Positions 1-13,250 are shown, counted from the stretch's first letter. The stretch is DNA of 64,000 bases from Atopsyche davidsoni (GCA_022113835.1 JAILWY010000021.1:2356001-2420000), one strand, 5' to 3'. A program made the numbers and translations. The notes: generated by a model from the sequence alone, not told the origin.

Positions 1-1838
1 AAATCAAAATAATAATTAAATACAGAAAGATGTCGTTATTTTACTGTAAATGTGATTTATACAATATTTCGTACATGCTTAATAACCACAAAAAATGTAG
101 CCAATTCTCGAGGTTCAAATCGCGTCATTGAAGCAATTTCTAAATTTCAAGTGCGTCAAACTATCACACGGTACTGAGAAAACTAGTATACGACTTTCGT
201 TCTGTGTAACGGTTCAAGTTTCAAGGTCTCCATTTAATACTAAATCTACATGCACATAGGATCATGAAGTATAACATATGCTCGAGTGTTTGAGATTGTA
301 CGTTATGTATAAAACCTAGCTTAGAATGCAACGATAAGAGCGCCGGTAGCCGGAGAGCTTATCTCGGCAGGCAGCGGCGGGAAGGCCCGGGAGACTCCCG
401 CCACGCCATTCCCAGAAAGAGTACTCCTCCCCCTCCATGTATGCATGATTTATTTGCACAAATAACGGCGTTTTGCAGGGAGGCTAACACGGGGAGGTGT
501 GCAAACAGAGACGCGACTTCGCGTACTTGAATGGAAGCGCTCCGGAGTTTCTGCGCTTCTGCTACAAGGATACACGTATTGTTGAGTAAAGACGAAAATC
601 CTGAAAGATATTAAAGGAAAACATTTTCAAATTATATTCTTTCGCTGAACCGTGTTATGGTGAAAAGAGATTTGGATGCTGCGTGTCACTACAGGGGTGC
701 GTTTATTACTCCCACGGAGACTAAGTTTCGAATGGAAATATGAGTTTGCGTGGGAAATGCCCGGAGCGAATCTGACTATGTGTAATGCGTCCGATATTTA
801 TTTTTATAAATACTTATATTTGCACAATGAAACATCGTTAGCTATCGCAAGACATCAGTGCACATAAATATATGTGTGCTGGGCATTAATTAAATAATAG
901 AATGCAGCTGCAGTAGTTAATGAGTATATATTTATATATAATTATAATAATATTTACAATTTTTTTTTTTTGTAGAAACGGTATGTGGAAAAACTGTAAA
1001 CATTTATTTACGTATAAATATTATTTACACGTTGTTCATATAAAAAATTGTCAAAGAAAAAGCAACATAAATCATAAACAACTAATATTGTTTAATAGTA
1101 AGTAAACTTTCGTCTTTTGATGCGATTGAAAAATAAACGTTCACAAAACATTGAAAATGACCCTCAAATGTGATAGTCAGCTCACTACAATAAATCATTA
1201 TTAACAATTAGATTATTTGGTTTTTGCTACAAAATAAATACAAAGGCAATCAATATTATTTTTTTGCAAGTTTAAGACAGCAAACATATTTTTTATAACA
1301 TTCGTAGAAAAATACAGTATATGAAGAAATACTTGAAAATAATATATTATGATAGCATTAAAAAATTAAGTCTTTTGCAAAATGATAATTATGAAGCGAG
1401 ATTGGATTTTTTAATGTTGAGGATTACAATTTAAACAAGGACTCGACAGTCGATTTAATACGTTAGTTTAGGTATTTTTTAATATTATATCCATGAAAGA
1501 GAGACTGTCAAACTCAGATAAAATAAATGTACATTTTATCAACATATTGAGAGTTGGACACCATGAAAAGCGAATTATAACGTCTCCTGCATTTTAAAAA
1601 CAAGCAATTTTGCTTAAAAATCCTGCACCACTAGAATTTTAAAAGAAATATGAATGAATGATATAATAAAAAAAAATTCTGTGGTAAATACCAATTTAGA
1701 GTACATTTCATAATAATTAAAAGCATGTATCGTTCATTAGATATTAATCAATTAGACAATGCCTCTGTAAAGCGAAAGAACTTCACTCTCAAACAATCTA
1801 ATATTTTATACCTTATAAAGATTCTAATGCACGGTTAA
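1..1838. other. AT-rich non-coding stretch with one GC patch
   Basis: No open frame here has a recognisable domain. The only departure from the AT-rich background is a GC-rich patch at about 331-560. A thymine tract ending in TAG near 963-978 resembles a splice acceptor but no convincing exon follows it. I see no RNA gene. Confidence 0.55.
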
Positions 1839-1849
1839 CCACTACACTA
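1839..1849 (-). repeat. tRNA-like A box, possible decayed SINE head
   Basis: Read on the minus strand, this is TAGTGTAGTGG followed by TTAACC. That fits the RNA polymerase III A-box consensus and resembles the D-arm of tRNAs used as SINE heads. A good B box (GGTTCGANNCC type) is missing at the expected distance; only a weak TTGTTTGAG-like string occurs about 50 bases on. A relic of a tRNA-derived SINE is possible, and chance is also possible. Confidence 0.2.
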
Positions 1850-3888
1850 CGAGATGGTTAAAAGGAATCTACAAGACATATTAAACTGTATTATGGTGGT
1901 GTTAAAAGTCAAGGGAAAGATGAGGTATAAGGGTGAATTGTTTTTTTGTCAAACTGTTAAGCAAGAGAAGACACAGCAGCAAAGAGCATTGTAGGATAAT
2001 ACTGTTGATGCTATTAATACCACAAAGCTGTAATTCTTTCTAGCTTGGTCGCCAAGTTGATGGCGGAATATGAGTTGTGACCCGCGGGGCGAAGTGCGGG
2101 AGTGGGTGGCCATTGGCTGGCTGTAAAACATTTATTATTTGATCGAGGGCGGCAGTGAAACGGTGAGCACAACGAAAACCTCGTAAAGCATTGACAAACG
2201 ACCAGACCATGTGTAACGTAAGGGATGCAACTACGGGCCTATAGTCGCTAGCTCTAGGGTGGCAGGAGGCCAGGCTTCAGTCCCGCCCGGGACTAATAGA
2301 AGTACCCCAAGGCAAACCTACCCATAGATATATTTTTATTTATTGATGATCACACTTTGACAACAATGTATTAATGTTGTATAAAAACTTTATATGTGCA
2401 CACATACACAATATAAAATAGAAATTAATATGTTTTCTGCATCAAAATATTTTCAAACGATATTGCAGTGGCTTATCTAGGAGTTACATTTTGAACGATG
2501 CAAAGTTCGTGAAATTGCTGACATTATGTAAAGCATTCAGTGGTGTAGCTGAGTCACGCAATGGGCAATTATTGCACAATTTATAAGTAGTACATATTTT
2601 AATAATTATTTTACAATTATCATAAATACATTATTATTGAATAAAAAAATGATATTGGAATGATACTGGATGTTTTGTTAAATCTCTTCAAGAGATTGAT
2701 TGGTAATAAATTGTGACTGGTGCGTGACTCGACTTCAACATCATATACATTGAGCTGGCAGTAGTTCAATAAGTTCTAAGAAAGTATAAGAAATAAGTTC
2801 AAATAAAAATATTTAAACGAATTTTTCTCACAAACGTACATTTTTTCTTATTACTTAAGATAAAATAAGACGTACGAAAAACATTGAAGAATTTCGGTAT
2901 TTTTTGACAATTTACCTCAAAAAGCTTAGCTTTTACCTCATTAGACCCACATTAGTGTAAAATAAATCAATAAAAAAAATAGAATACATATATACCATCC
3001 AATGGTTTTTAAACGCCTCTGGTGCTAGATTTGGAAGGATAGTCACCCCAGGCGTAGAAAACCCATAGCCAGCCTACAAAATGGCTACAACATATTTTTA
3101 CGGTGTAATACAGCTTCTCGATACCGCGCTGGGAGAGAAGGGGTGGCACCGTCTTCTGGCAGGGGTAGCACAATGATCGGCTCTGGAGGGCCGCGGCCAT
3201 AAAATGGTCGGGCGCCCGGGGGGCTCGGGCGGGGGGCTCGGGCGGGGGTCGTAAACGTCCGGCCCGCGCGATGAGAAACATATTTTTTAACGGCAGCTGT
3301 CGCGATCATGTCGGTTTTATTTGGAATTTGGGCGGCGAGGGGTGGGGGAGAAGGGTTGCCGTTCGTTTGATTCCGCCTAAGGATATTTGCTTCATCGTAC
3401 AAGGAGTTCTATAAAAGCATTCCCGAAGGTACAATCTCTTTTAAATAAAATTGAAAGGACCGTAATAATTCTTCTGCTTGCGACTCCGTACCGCCAACTT
3501 ACAATATCACCGTAGATTTTTTTAGAGATCCTGTAGGATAAGTAGAAAGTAGATAAACGTACAAAGTATATTATTATTTATAACATTTTCATACTAGAAT
3601 GAAGCTTTAATAATTCATAATTAAATTCACGAAGATACGATAATTTAATGAATTATAAGTTTATAAAAAGCGTCCAAATATAATGCTTATAATGAATTTT
3701 GACAATATCGAGGAAATTGCAGCAACGTTTTTTCAAGATATGCATATTGATGTTTCGTGTCCTGAAAAAGTGCCTGAAATAAAATTATATTATTATTATC
3801 ATCACGTATCGATACGATGACGACTATATCGATTCAGGTCCTTTTATTTTTTGTGTCACATACACTGTATTGGAATTTTTATCATACT
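1850..3888. other. Non-coding stretch with GC islands at 2040-2310 and 3100-3370
   Basis: The first island has CCCGCCCGGG near 2282. The second is strongly GC-rich and G-tract-rich and contains an exact 13-bp tandem pair (separate entry). On the minus strand at 3007-3084 a short stop-free frame follows a TTTTGTAG acceptor-like string, but nothing supports a gene. The DNA between the islands is AT-rich and featureless. Confidence 0.5.
3218..3243 (+). repeat. Exact 13-bp GC tandem repeat in a GC island
   Basis: Two adjacent exact copies of GGGGGGCTCGGGC lie at 3218-3230 and 3231-3243, followed by a further G tract. With the neighbouring G runs this gives enough G tracts for a G-quadruplex on the plus strand. 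No function is implied. Confidence 0.85.
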
Positions 3889-3960
3889 TATTCTAGGCGA
3901 CTCTTGTCATAGGGGACTCCGAGCATTGCCTTCTCCATGACTCACTGCGCTAAAACTCGT
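3889..3960 (-). pseudogene. Relic of a non-LTR retrotransposon (RTE/Jockey-like) reverse transcriptase tail
   Basis: Translated on the minus strand, the segment reads VLAQ, a stop, then VMEKAMLGVPYDKSR and a second stop. This resembles the widespread LINE motif Q-R-A-M-E-R-x-M-L-G-V-x-x-x-D found after the reverse transcriptase core of RTE/Jockey-type elements. Only about 20 residues are recognisable, with an in-frame stop, so it is a short dead fragment. The similarity is from memory of the family and was not tested by alignment. Confidence 0.42.
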
Positions 3961-5767
3961 GAATTGGGTTCTAATATAAGTCAACATTTAAAATTCTGTT
4001 TCTATGTTTGATGTTTTGAATCATTACATATACAGCTATTTGAGTACCTATTTACGTCTTCTAAAATACTTTCTTACTGATCATTTGGTGTCGGAATCGA
4101 GTTCAAGTGGAGGAGCAATGTGTTGATTTTTTTTTTGTTATTATCTAAACATGTTTGTCTCAAAAAAAACATACTAACGGCAAATTAAATGGACAATTTT
4201 TTTAAGTAAGCAGTGTTATTAATTTTTTTAGTAAGTTAAGAAGTGTGGGTTCCACCGTCATCTGTGTCATGTAGAGATTTCTGGGTGTTTTTTCCGTTGC
4301 TTCATATATGTATAATGTACTATAAACGTTTTATTTGAATAATTATTATAAAAATAAGTTTTCATCCAGTTGATTTTCAGCCTTGTTAATTAGCGTTGGA
4401 ATAATTAAACTTCGATTAAGCGCATAAATACACGTTACGCAAACATATTTTGCAAATTTGAAAACGTCCATAAATCAAATAGTTTAAAGCCATGCATTAA
4501 ATTTGAATTACACTATTAACGTATATGAGTGAGCGAGTTTACCGGAAAAAGCTTACATTCAGCAGACAAGCCATTTCAGGGGAACTTTCAAATGTCATCG
4601 GGTCAATCAATTTGCGATTAGAACCAAGATTACCTGTCGAAGCGTGCAAAGCTAGTAATAACATAGCCCCCATAGCATAAAGCCGGAGGAAGTCAAAAAG
4701 GAAAGTTTTCATGATAAGAAACTTATTCTAGATTTGCGCCCATCTTATCACTGTCTCATAAAACACTGAGTTTGACTGTGGAAGGAAGAATTTGTTAGAT
4801 TAATTCTAGTAAAATTGTTAAAACAATTGTCTCCAGATTACACGTCTAAGTAAAAATAACATTCTATGGATATAGTTTTTCAATAATTTTCAAGATTAGT
4901 GCAAATGCTGACGATATAATAAATTGCACACTCCGGCAAACAATTATTTCATTTCCCACTTTTCAGACATAGGTCAGTTCTGACTGTTCATTAAATTCAG
5001 TTTACACAAGAAATAATTGAGTGATATGTTATGGAAATTTTTATTTAAAAATGAAATGTGCTTAGTGTTATAAGCCTAAAATTTTGAATAGAGAAATTTC
5101 AGTAAGGGCTTTAGAGCTACCCCACTTGCCAATTGTTTTTAAACACTTCGTCAAAAGGTGGATTTGGTAACGGTCGTAAACTTGGAAGTTCCTTTTAGGT
5201 AATTAAGATTTATAGGATAATGTAATGATAGAAGTCGGAGCTTTGATTTTAACCGATATTAGTCGATACCAGGAACTAGACTGTTTTAATGCAGCGTGGC
5301 ACGCTCGACGTAATTACAAATAGAGGGCCCCGGTTTACCGTTTTTCGAAGAGACAATTTGCTATAAAAAAAGTCTAAAAAGTGTGAACTCTGGATTTTAC
5401 GGCTGATAAGAAGTAAGGTGTAATAAAAAATATATGTATGGGATTTTTGCGCTTCAGGCTGTAGTGTTTTCTATTTTTGATGAGCGCGTTGAACGATCAA
5501 CAAAAATTGAAATCTTATAGTTAGTCATATTTTATAAGCAAACACTTTTTATATTATAATAAACAAACCAAAATTTATTATGGAAAATAAAAAAACTTTC
5601 GATTGATCGGAAACTAATAAATATGATTTTTTTAAAAATATCTTAAGAGAGGCTTATTAAAATATAAATAAAGCCGAATAAATTCAAGTATAAATAAATG
5701 TTTATTTTTAATTTTGTATAATCTATGCATATTATATAATAAACGTGGACTTATGAAGATTAAATAT
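3961..5767. other. AT-rich non-coding stretch
   Basis: No gene, RNA or repeat was recognised. A small GC-rich string near 5290-5340 is the only compositional feature. Confidence 0.55.
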
Positions 5768-6147
5768 ATTCTGTACCCTGAGTATATGTAAAAGACTAGT
5801 AATGGAGCGGTGAACTTGGAAAGATTTTATAGGGATGTGTTCTGGAATTACCTTGTATCGGTGGAAGGGGAGGCTCCTGGTATTGTTTCTGTAGCCTTCT
5901 GCAGAAGAAATATCATACAAGAAATCCAGAGCTTTATAAGAAAAGGTTTGTTAAAAACGCTTTTGGGCAGTACCAATACGCAGATCTTTCCTTCGCATAT
6001 AAATCTGCGGTGTAGAAGGATCCTGAGACCCATTACACTATTCTTACTAAAAAAACCATGAGTATGTATATGGATATGTTCAGTTAGATGGTTACCAACC
6101 TCCTTGAGAAGCACCCGAAGAAAAAGAAATATAAAGACATAAAATAA
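5768..6147 (+). pseudogene. Unidentified formerly coding repeat, copy 1
   Basis: This shares many blocks with 12954-13250, beginning with the same string ATTCTGTACCCTGAG. An open frame from about 5810 encodes NLERFYRDVFWNYL and later FCRRNIIQEIQSFIRKG. After a frameshift the homology continues in another frame as GQYQYADLSFAYKSAV and ends in KHPKKKKYKDIK and a stop at 6145-6147, next to an AATAAA-like string. At least two in-frame stops break the second half. Two copies with matching residues across different lesions point to a once-coding ancestor, either a transposon gene or a multicopy processed pseudogene. I do not recognise the protein family. Confidence 0.55.
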
Positions 6148-9100
6148 ACGGATGAGCTATGATATTGTAAATATCGAAAAAATATCAGTGGTATGATTGA
6201 GAGATAAAATATCGGTTTTTCCTACATGTGATGAAGTCGCGTGTTTATGTCGGATGGGGTAAACATTCGCGATAATGAGTTACAAGATATATTTGCCGAC
6301 TATCTTAATGGCGCACAGTCGGCGGGCAAAAAGCCCGATTTGCACTTTCTCCCTCACGGGGTCCTGCAGAAATATGTCGACGGGAGATAAAAGCGGGAAT
6401 AAGGGAGAGATGAGATCATCCCCGGTACACGAGGAGGGCGGGCCGGGAAAAACTCGCAAAAACGGGAAAGTCCGGGGAACAACCGCCGCGAGAGCACTGT
6501 GCGGGGAATGTTACAGAACTGACTTCTCTCTATAAGTTAACTCGCGTGGGAGAAGAAATATGTTTTTATATAAAGGTAAGTTTCCAATAATGGTCGGAAA
6601 ATATTCGAACGGATTATTGTGCGAAAGAGAACCGATGCCCACGATTATAGATCTAAGAAATTTTTAAATACTACAGTTGTATTTTTGAAAAAAAAAAAAT
6701 ATTGAGATTAGTTTCTATGTCGCGATTCATGAGTGGTAATTATATATTAAAAACGCCACGCACTTAAACTTTCTAATGATTTTCTTAAAAGCATGAAACC
6801 TTCAAATTGGCAGGATTAAAAAAAAAACATTTAGGGTGCTGAACTAAATAAGATTCAAAGTATGTTCTCGGTCTTGTGATTTTGATTCCTTACCATCTAC
6901 AAGTTTTATGAGCCACCTGAAATACTCACCGAATATCGACATTAATTTAAAATAAACTCTATAGGTCACACACGGAGGTAATAATAAATCGAATGAATAT
7001 TATATTTTGTAACTTCAGTATTTTCGATATTACATTGATTTTAAACGAAAGCAGTGCTTAAAATATTAACAGCGTGTTCTTTACAAAAAAAAACTATCGA
7101 TTGAATTTCGATATTGTGGACGCCATTCACGCGGCGTCCTTCCCTTGAAATAATTGCGGAGAATTTATCGACCGGTCCCGATGTGATGGGGCGCAAAACA
7201 AAAAGATTGTACTGAGTGAAATTGTTATCCGCTCATGAAGTATTCAGAGGTGGCGGTTCCTGAAGCCTGCGGGGGCGGTAAATATTCCATTAGTCAGCGC
7301 GCGGAGCTTCGGGAGATTGTTACATATTAACTCGAGCCCTCACTTATTAATCGCGCCGGAGAAGTCACGCAAACAAACAAAAACAAAGCGTCCGGCGGCG
7401 GTCGGGTTTTTATGATTTCAGGATGTCAGGCGGTGGCAATTTTCAGAATGTCCAATCGATATGGAGTCATGATTGAGTTTAAATTGTACGACTAAAAAAA
7501 TTATTGGATAACCTGAAAAAATTGTATATATTCGTTTAGTAAATTGCGACTTAGTAAAAAAATTAAAAACACAAAAAAAACCATTTTCTTTTGACATAAT
7601 ATTAACAAAATCTATTTGAACTCAATAGCTGTCATGTTTATTTTTTATACAATAGCTTAATACTTATAGCCCCACGGCTACTAATTATAAAGGTTCAATA
7701 TATTTTAACAAAGACTGTAGCTGTGCTACTACCCCCGCACCGCTGTAGACCGTAACTTACGTAGCGTGTTGCGAGAAACCAGATCTCACATGAAAAGAAA
7801 AAAAAAAAGATAAAATGAATACATCTCACACTTAAAAAAGTGGTTTTAGTAAAACGGGCAGAGATAAGACGATAGTATTTCGGTAGGTAATTTAGTGGGT
7901 GCAGTAATTCAGGCCAGGTGGAGTGTCGGCCCGAGGGATGCCCAGGCTCTACGCCGTATGGAGGTTGCGATTAATAAGGGCTATTACTCGGCGGGGAGGA
8001 TCCGGTGGCTTGATGAACTACGCGGAATACGAAGTCGCGTGTAAAGGGTGTGAAGGCTATTCGGCGCTGTACAATTTATTACAATATCTCATCAATTTTT
8101 GCATCGCAGCAACACTGAGAGTGAAACAATTTTACTATCCTGCTGAAACTCGAATCCATGCTAGGATGACAATGCTACGGTCTTCAAAGTGTTGAAGTGA
8201 TAAAACTACATATTTAAATCATCACAATTTTTGATAGTACTTATTTTATTTTCTAATTCCAACGTTTTAGTTTTTTAATATCAGAAGCGGTTTAAGAAAT
8301 TAAAAAGAAACAATAGAAGAAAAAAAAACAATGCTATAGTTTTATGACGATATTCACAAATTTCCGATTGTACATACTTGAAGATATATCGTTTCTTTAA
8401 TAAAAAAATATAGCATTGTCCACGGGTTGTGAATTTTTACATCCAATGTGTAGTATTATTTTACTTAATTAAATTGAATTGTTTCGTCATATTTAATTAA
8501 TTACATGAATTTAAATATTTAACATGATGATAAAGTATAATAATTATATGTACTCAATCTAATTGTAATCAAAAATAAAATGATTTACAATTTTATCGGA
8601 GGTCATTGTAAATTGTGATATTAGGTCATTAGCTTTATCAATAATTTGGGTTACAACAATCGCGACATGTGTACAACATTAACGATATGACAAGTTTAAT
8701 TTTACCAGATAAGAAAAATAATCATTCAATTTGTACTAAAATAAAAGTGCAAAAATGATGAATCTACAATATTTATACTTGGTATATATAAAATATATAC
8801 AATGTACAAATAAACATGAAATAAAATAAATAATTTTTAAGAACTATTCAATATCAGGTTGCAAAATTGAAATCCCCGATCTCCGCTGCAGAAATCATAA
8901 AATTTTAATGTTTTGATAACTACTTTGTTGTTTTTTCATGTAGAACTCCGTTGTTAATTGAATGAATGAATATTTCACCCAAAGAAATTTATGATATAAA
9001 TACAAGAAAAATCTTAAACGGTGTAATTAATTTGCTATTGTCAGTAAAATCAATGATAAAAAAATTGAATAGACTTAGCATCCGCGTCGGCAGTAACGCT

Positions 9101-9292
9101 AGCACCATATGTTATTTCAATTAATAAGTATAGCGCTATACATTATTGTAAAACATGCACGTCAAAATATTTTATATGAATTTTCTTAAACAGGACTATA
9201 TTATTGAGATTTCTAAATTTATATAAATAAATAAAGACAGTTGTCATTATAAGTAATTGAAAATCATACACTTGAAGTATCGACATTAAAAA

Positions 9293-9296
<4 letters not shown>
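6148..9296. other. Non-coding stretch with GC islands near 6300-6510, 7110-7430 and 7900-8040
   Basis: The islands are CpG-containing and separated by AT-rich DNA. Open frames in the first and third islands (86-90 codons) are explained by the scarcity of stops in GC-rich DNA and encode nothing recognisable. Two AGGTCA nuclear-receptor half sites near 8601 and 8624 are about 22 bases apart, too far for a standard direct-repeat element. Confidence 0.5.

Positions 9297-9349
<53 letters not shown>
9297..9349. repeat. (TA)n microsatellite, about 26 units
   Basis: An uninterrupted TA dinucleotide run is visible directly. Such tracts are length-variable and can extrude cruciforms. Confidence 0.97.
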
Positions 9350-9351
<2 letters not shown>

Positions 9352-11965
9352 TAAAATAAAAATCATCAGGCATAAAGAATTTCAAAGTAAAGTAATTAAA
9401 ATACACGGAAAACGCAACGAAAGAACAAAATTGAGTTTTTTTTTGTATTCTCGGGATATTGAACGGAGCGGAAAATACAAAGGGAAAACGAGGATATTGC
9501 TCTGCCCTGGTCGGTGATTTATTTGGACGGTTCAAGAAAACTCTATCTTTATAGGGCAGGGCAATTACAAAACCGCATTATTAACAAGGGCTGAGGGACG
9601 AGTGGTGGGTGCACTGCTGCGTGATACACCCCCTTGATGAGCCCCTCGTAATAGTTTACGCTCTAGAATTAACGCTTCCACATACATCCAACGTTTCACT
9701 AGGTAAATGGACGATACTTAAGGGATGATACTAGTTCTTATCTTTATTATCGAAGATTATTTAAATATATAGGGATCAAAATGTATACTGCAAAGAAAAC
9801 AATTTCATGATGTTTAAAAATATTGATACTGTAAAATAAAAATATTAAATTTCTCTGTTTAAATGACGACTTACAATATTTGCAGGATATAAATCACGTG
9901 GAAATAAATTAAAATCGCAAATGAATCTTCGTTAAGAAAAAAACCCAAGGCGGTGTGCTTCCAATTATTACTGACTGAAGAAATTAAAAGAGTTTATCGG
10001 ATGGAAGTAATTGGACTGTTCCACTTAGAAAAAAATGGAATAAAAAATCGATCATTAGGAGTCTAAAAAAAATCCGTCACAAGCCGTGAGGAGGGAGCGG
10101 GTCGGCTACAGTGGGCAGCAAGAGCCAGTCCGGCGGACCGACCCCCCTAAATAATAAGGGTTGGAGAGCAAACGACCTACAGGAAAATCTCAAAGCACCC
10201 GCTGTACCAACGTAATATCAAGCCGGGCAACTTAGCTTACTGGAATACTATTGAAAACGCGAGGCAGAGGTTCTAAAATAGTTTGAAATATATCGCAGCT
10301 TGCGTTTCAATACTCGTATAAAGTGTAATGAGGGTTCGCTAAACATAACCGGGGTGTTTATACCGCGTAAAAGGAAACCTAGCGTTATAATATCGTCTAC
10401 ATTTAATTTCAAATACATTATGTCATTTCGGATTACGTTTGCGTTATTTTTACCTAGACTGTATCTGGTTTGGAGATATACCTGTTATTTGGTATGTTAT
10501 ATTTGTAAATAAATAATATAAACCTAAGATCGAATACGATGTCGAAAAGACGAAATTGTTTACTTATAAATAAAAAAAATAATTAGAAGTAGTAATTAGG
10601 GTAAGTTAAATATAGATTGAACCGCCCGGATTCAAAATCGGTATTTCATGTTTGGGAAATAACAAAACTAGCCAGTAGACGGTCAAAGCTTTTCATTCAA
10701 CAAAGACTTGTAGATCCAGCTTTTTATTTTTTACTGTGTATTTGGAATTTAAGTGCTGGGTGTACATCTGCTAATGAAAAAAACCAATCGCAAAGTTTAG
10801 ACATTTATTGCTTCGCCAATCACGGAGGCGCAATAATATTTCCTCGATCCTGAGCAGACTTTTCCCACGGAAGCGACGGCCGGGAGTGCAGGAATCGCGA
10901 CGGGCAATCCCGCCCCGAAGCCGTTACGGGCGCAATCAACCCCCCCCGGGGGTTAATTAAAAGGGCGGCGGTAAGTCACGCGGGAGGGGGCGCCGGCCGA
11001 GGCGTCCGGAGTGGCTGTCTTCGGAAAAAGCCGACGACTCCGCCGCGCGAGGAGACACTAAAAACTGCGCGTCGCCCGAACAAGGGGCCCGCGGAAATTA
11101 ATTAAACGCCAATTAGTTCGGAATTGGTTTCTTGTAGATTTTGTTCCAAGATGAACAACAAACAAAAAAAAAAACAGCGTTTTAAGACACAGCGTTTCCT
11201 TGTGTAATTTATAATTAGAAATAACTGATTCTAAACTTGTGTTTGCGAATTTTTAAGAAACAACTAGGTAAATAAACGTTTGTCCATACAACTGTACAAG
11301 TAATAAAAAAATAGAAATTAATACAAACTAAGTCAAAATATGGAAGTTTTTATACTTTTAATATATCAAATAATATAACTGACCCAGAATAGAGATATAC
11401 TCAGGGATTCAGCGTACTGAATAAAAACGTACATATGATAAAACTAAAAAAGAATAATAAAACCTATCGAAAGAACCTGTTTAATAAGAAAGAATATCCA
11501 GTGTTTCAGGTAAAACTGCCTTTAGTGACACTGTGTTCTTTATATATTAAAATAAATTCAAATACCATACTGTGATGTATTACGGAGCCTAATTATTCTG
11601 TTATTTCGTTTTTTACTAACTAAATAATAAAGTTCATTAACCTTGTGAATATTGGCATGTGTGTATGTTCACATTTCAATATTACCACTTGATGAAAATT
11701 CATAATGTTACAATGCTTAAAGTAAAGACCCAATACTGATTTATTTATTAAGACATTATTCTCCATTATTTAAAAGAGTAAGAATAATAATGTAAACTAA
11801 AAAAGCTCTAAATTTCCCATATGCTTTAAATATCTCTCAACACTGATAATATAGTTATGTGGTACTTAAAAGTTCAAAACAGAATTAGTCACGTTTGTCA
11901 AAATAAATCAAGATTTTATCCGTTAATATGACACGAAGTCGTATGGGAATTCTCAATTCTCTTAA
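9350..11965. other. Non-coding stretch with a strong GC island at about 10850-11110
   Basis: The island contains CCCCCCCGGGGG directly beside TTAATTAA, and again ATTAATTAAACG and CCAATTAG near 11098-11116. Homeodomain-type TAATTA cores therefore sit inside CpG-rich DNA, an arrangement compatible with an enhancer. A smaller GC patch lies at 10080-10170. No coding frame is recognised. Confidence 0.45.
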
Positions 11966-12010
11966 GGGGCCTGCATACATTACAGTCACAACTGTGAGGG
12001 GAAATTTTTT
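11966..12010 (+). repeat. Local repeat, copy A (CTGCATACATTA block)
   Basis: This segment shares the exact 12-mer CTGCATACATTA with 12341-12389. After it come GTCA, then GTGA, GAGG and a T tract in the same order and nearly the same spacing. The two copies are about 375 bp apart in direct orientation. Confidence 0.6.
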
Positions 12011-12299
12011 ACAAAATGGTCGGTAAAACACTATCTTTTTTACTCGCCATTATTGGGCGCTATTTTCAAAATATCAATATAATATTGTATATGTAAATAT
12101 ATCGGTCATTTACCGGAATGATGAAATGGTTATTTGTGAAATCAAATTTCAATTTCACGCCTAAATATTACGCCCGTATCGAGTTTACATTCAATAATAC
12201 AGAGACCGGTAGAGTGACAGTTTATTTTTAAAAAATAACTCAATAAATCATCTCGGCATACACGGTAATAATTTCAACGCAAAAGCAAACAAAATCTCG

Positions 12300-12580
12300 C
12301 TGGAGTCGCCCTTTTTTGGTCGCCGTTCCGGCCGGCGTTCCGGGCCCTGCATACATTAGTGTCAGGGCCGTGACGAGGAGACATTTTTATACGCGGACCG
12401 CCAGCCGCGCGCCCTGTCAGCGAGTCGCCCTTTTTGCCGGCCGCACGGTTTAATCAGAGGCCGCGTGTGTTTCGATGCCCGAACTCGCTTTTTCGAGGAA
12501 ACCTCGTTAGCGGGTAATGTAGCGCGGGACGGACGGTGACGCGCCACTTTGCGGGGGATCTTGCGGGCCCCCGAGGTGAG
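12300..12580. other. Strong GC island with internal duplications
   Basis: The island contains copy B of the local repeat (12341-12389) and two copies of GAGTCGCCCTTTTT, at 12303 and 12422. It is CpG-dense. A 74-codon minus-strand frame spans it but has no recognisable domain and is expected from the composition. The internal duplications suggest growth by local copying or a decayed tandem element. Confidence 0.55.
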
Positions 12581-12737
12581 TTTCATGCGAGAAGAACGAC
12601 ACCCAAAGAAATAAAATATATATCAAAATCACGAATCAACCGTTTATGTGAGCACGACTGAATTTTACTTACTAAGTTGTGCGATGCGAGTTTTTGCGTT
12701 CATTTTGTAAATAATCAATTATTAGTCATTCATTGAT

Positions 12738-12778
12738 ATCCCCAAGCTTACATGGCCGGTGCATTGAAACTTGGGGAT
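12738..12778. other. Hairpin: 9-bp perfect inverted repeat
   Basis: ATCCCCAAG at 12738-12746 is the exact reverse complement of CTTGGGGAT at 12770-12778, with a 23-base loop. The stem is shorter than in a typical microRNA precursor, so I call only the structure. Confidence 0.55.
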
Positions 12779-12953
12779 GTGGGTTGAAGAGTTTCTTTAA
12801 TTAATTTTCAATATTTGAAAAAATGTACTTAATCATTATCAATCAATCAAGCCTGAATAGGCACAATCGTACTTCCTGTGATACGGTCTTCACAAAAATC
12901 AATAATATATTAGTCATTCAAACATCCCCGCTCTCCCCATACTGTAGCATGGC

Positions 12954-13250
12954 ATTCTGTACCCTGAGCGTGTATAAAGGATTGGTAATGGAATAGTGGA
13001 CTCCTGCAATTGTTTAAAAAAAAAGTACATCTGATCTAAACGCCAGTGCTTTGTAAGGAAAGGATTATATAATAATGCTATTGGGCAGCAGCAATACGCA
13101 GACTATTCCTTCCAGTATAAAACTGCTGTGTAGAAGGACCTGGGGATCCACTACACTATTTTTTCCTTAGAAAGCCATGAACACTGATTCAGCATGAGTA
13201 TATGCTCAGTGGATGGTCGCCAACCTGTTCTGAGGAGAAACACTTGATGA
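12954..13250 (+). pseudogene. Unidentified formerly coding repeat, copy 2
   Basis: This matches the repeat at 5768-6147 in direct orientation but lacks most of the first coding half. Residues in common include CFVRKG, then IGQQQYADYSFQYKTAV and HYTIF, with a stop and frame changes. It contains a stretch encoding NTDSA that copy 1 lacks. The different lesions in the two copies show independent decay from a common coding ancestor. The family is not recognised. Confidence 0.5.

Noticed and set aside
2210..2330. Possible tRNA or SINE (TAGCTCTAGGGTGG and GCTTCAGTCCCGCC look like A and B boxes)
   Set aside because: The two boxes are too close together and no cloverleaf can be drawn.
3007..3084. 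Minus-strand exon-like frame after TTTTGTAG encoding AGYGFSTPGVTILPNL
   Set aside because: The pyrimidine tract is weak, the donor (GTATAT) is poor and there is no family match; one such frame in the window is easily chance.
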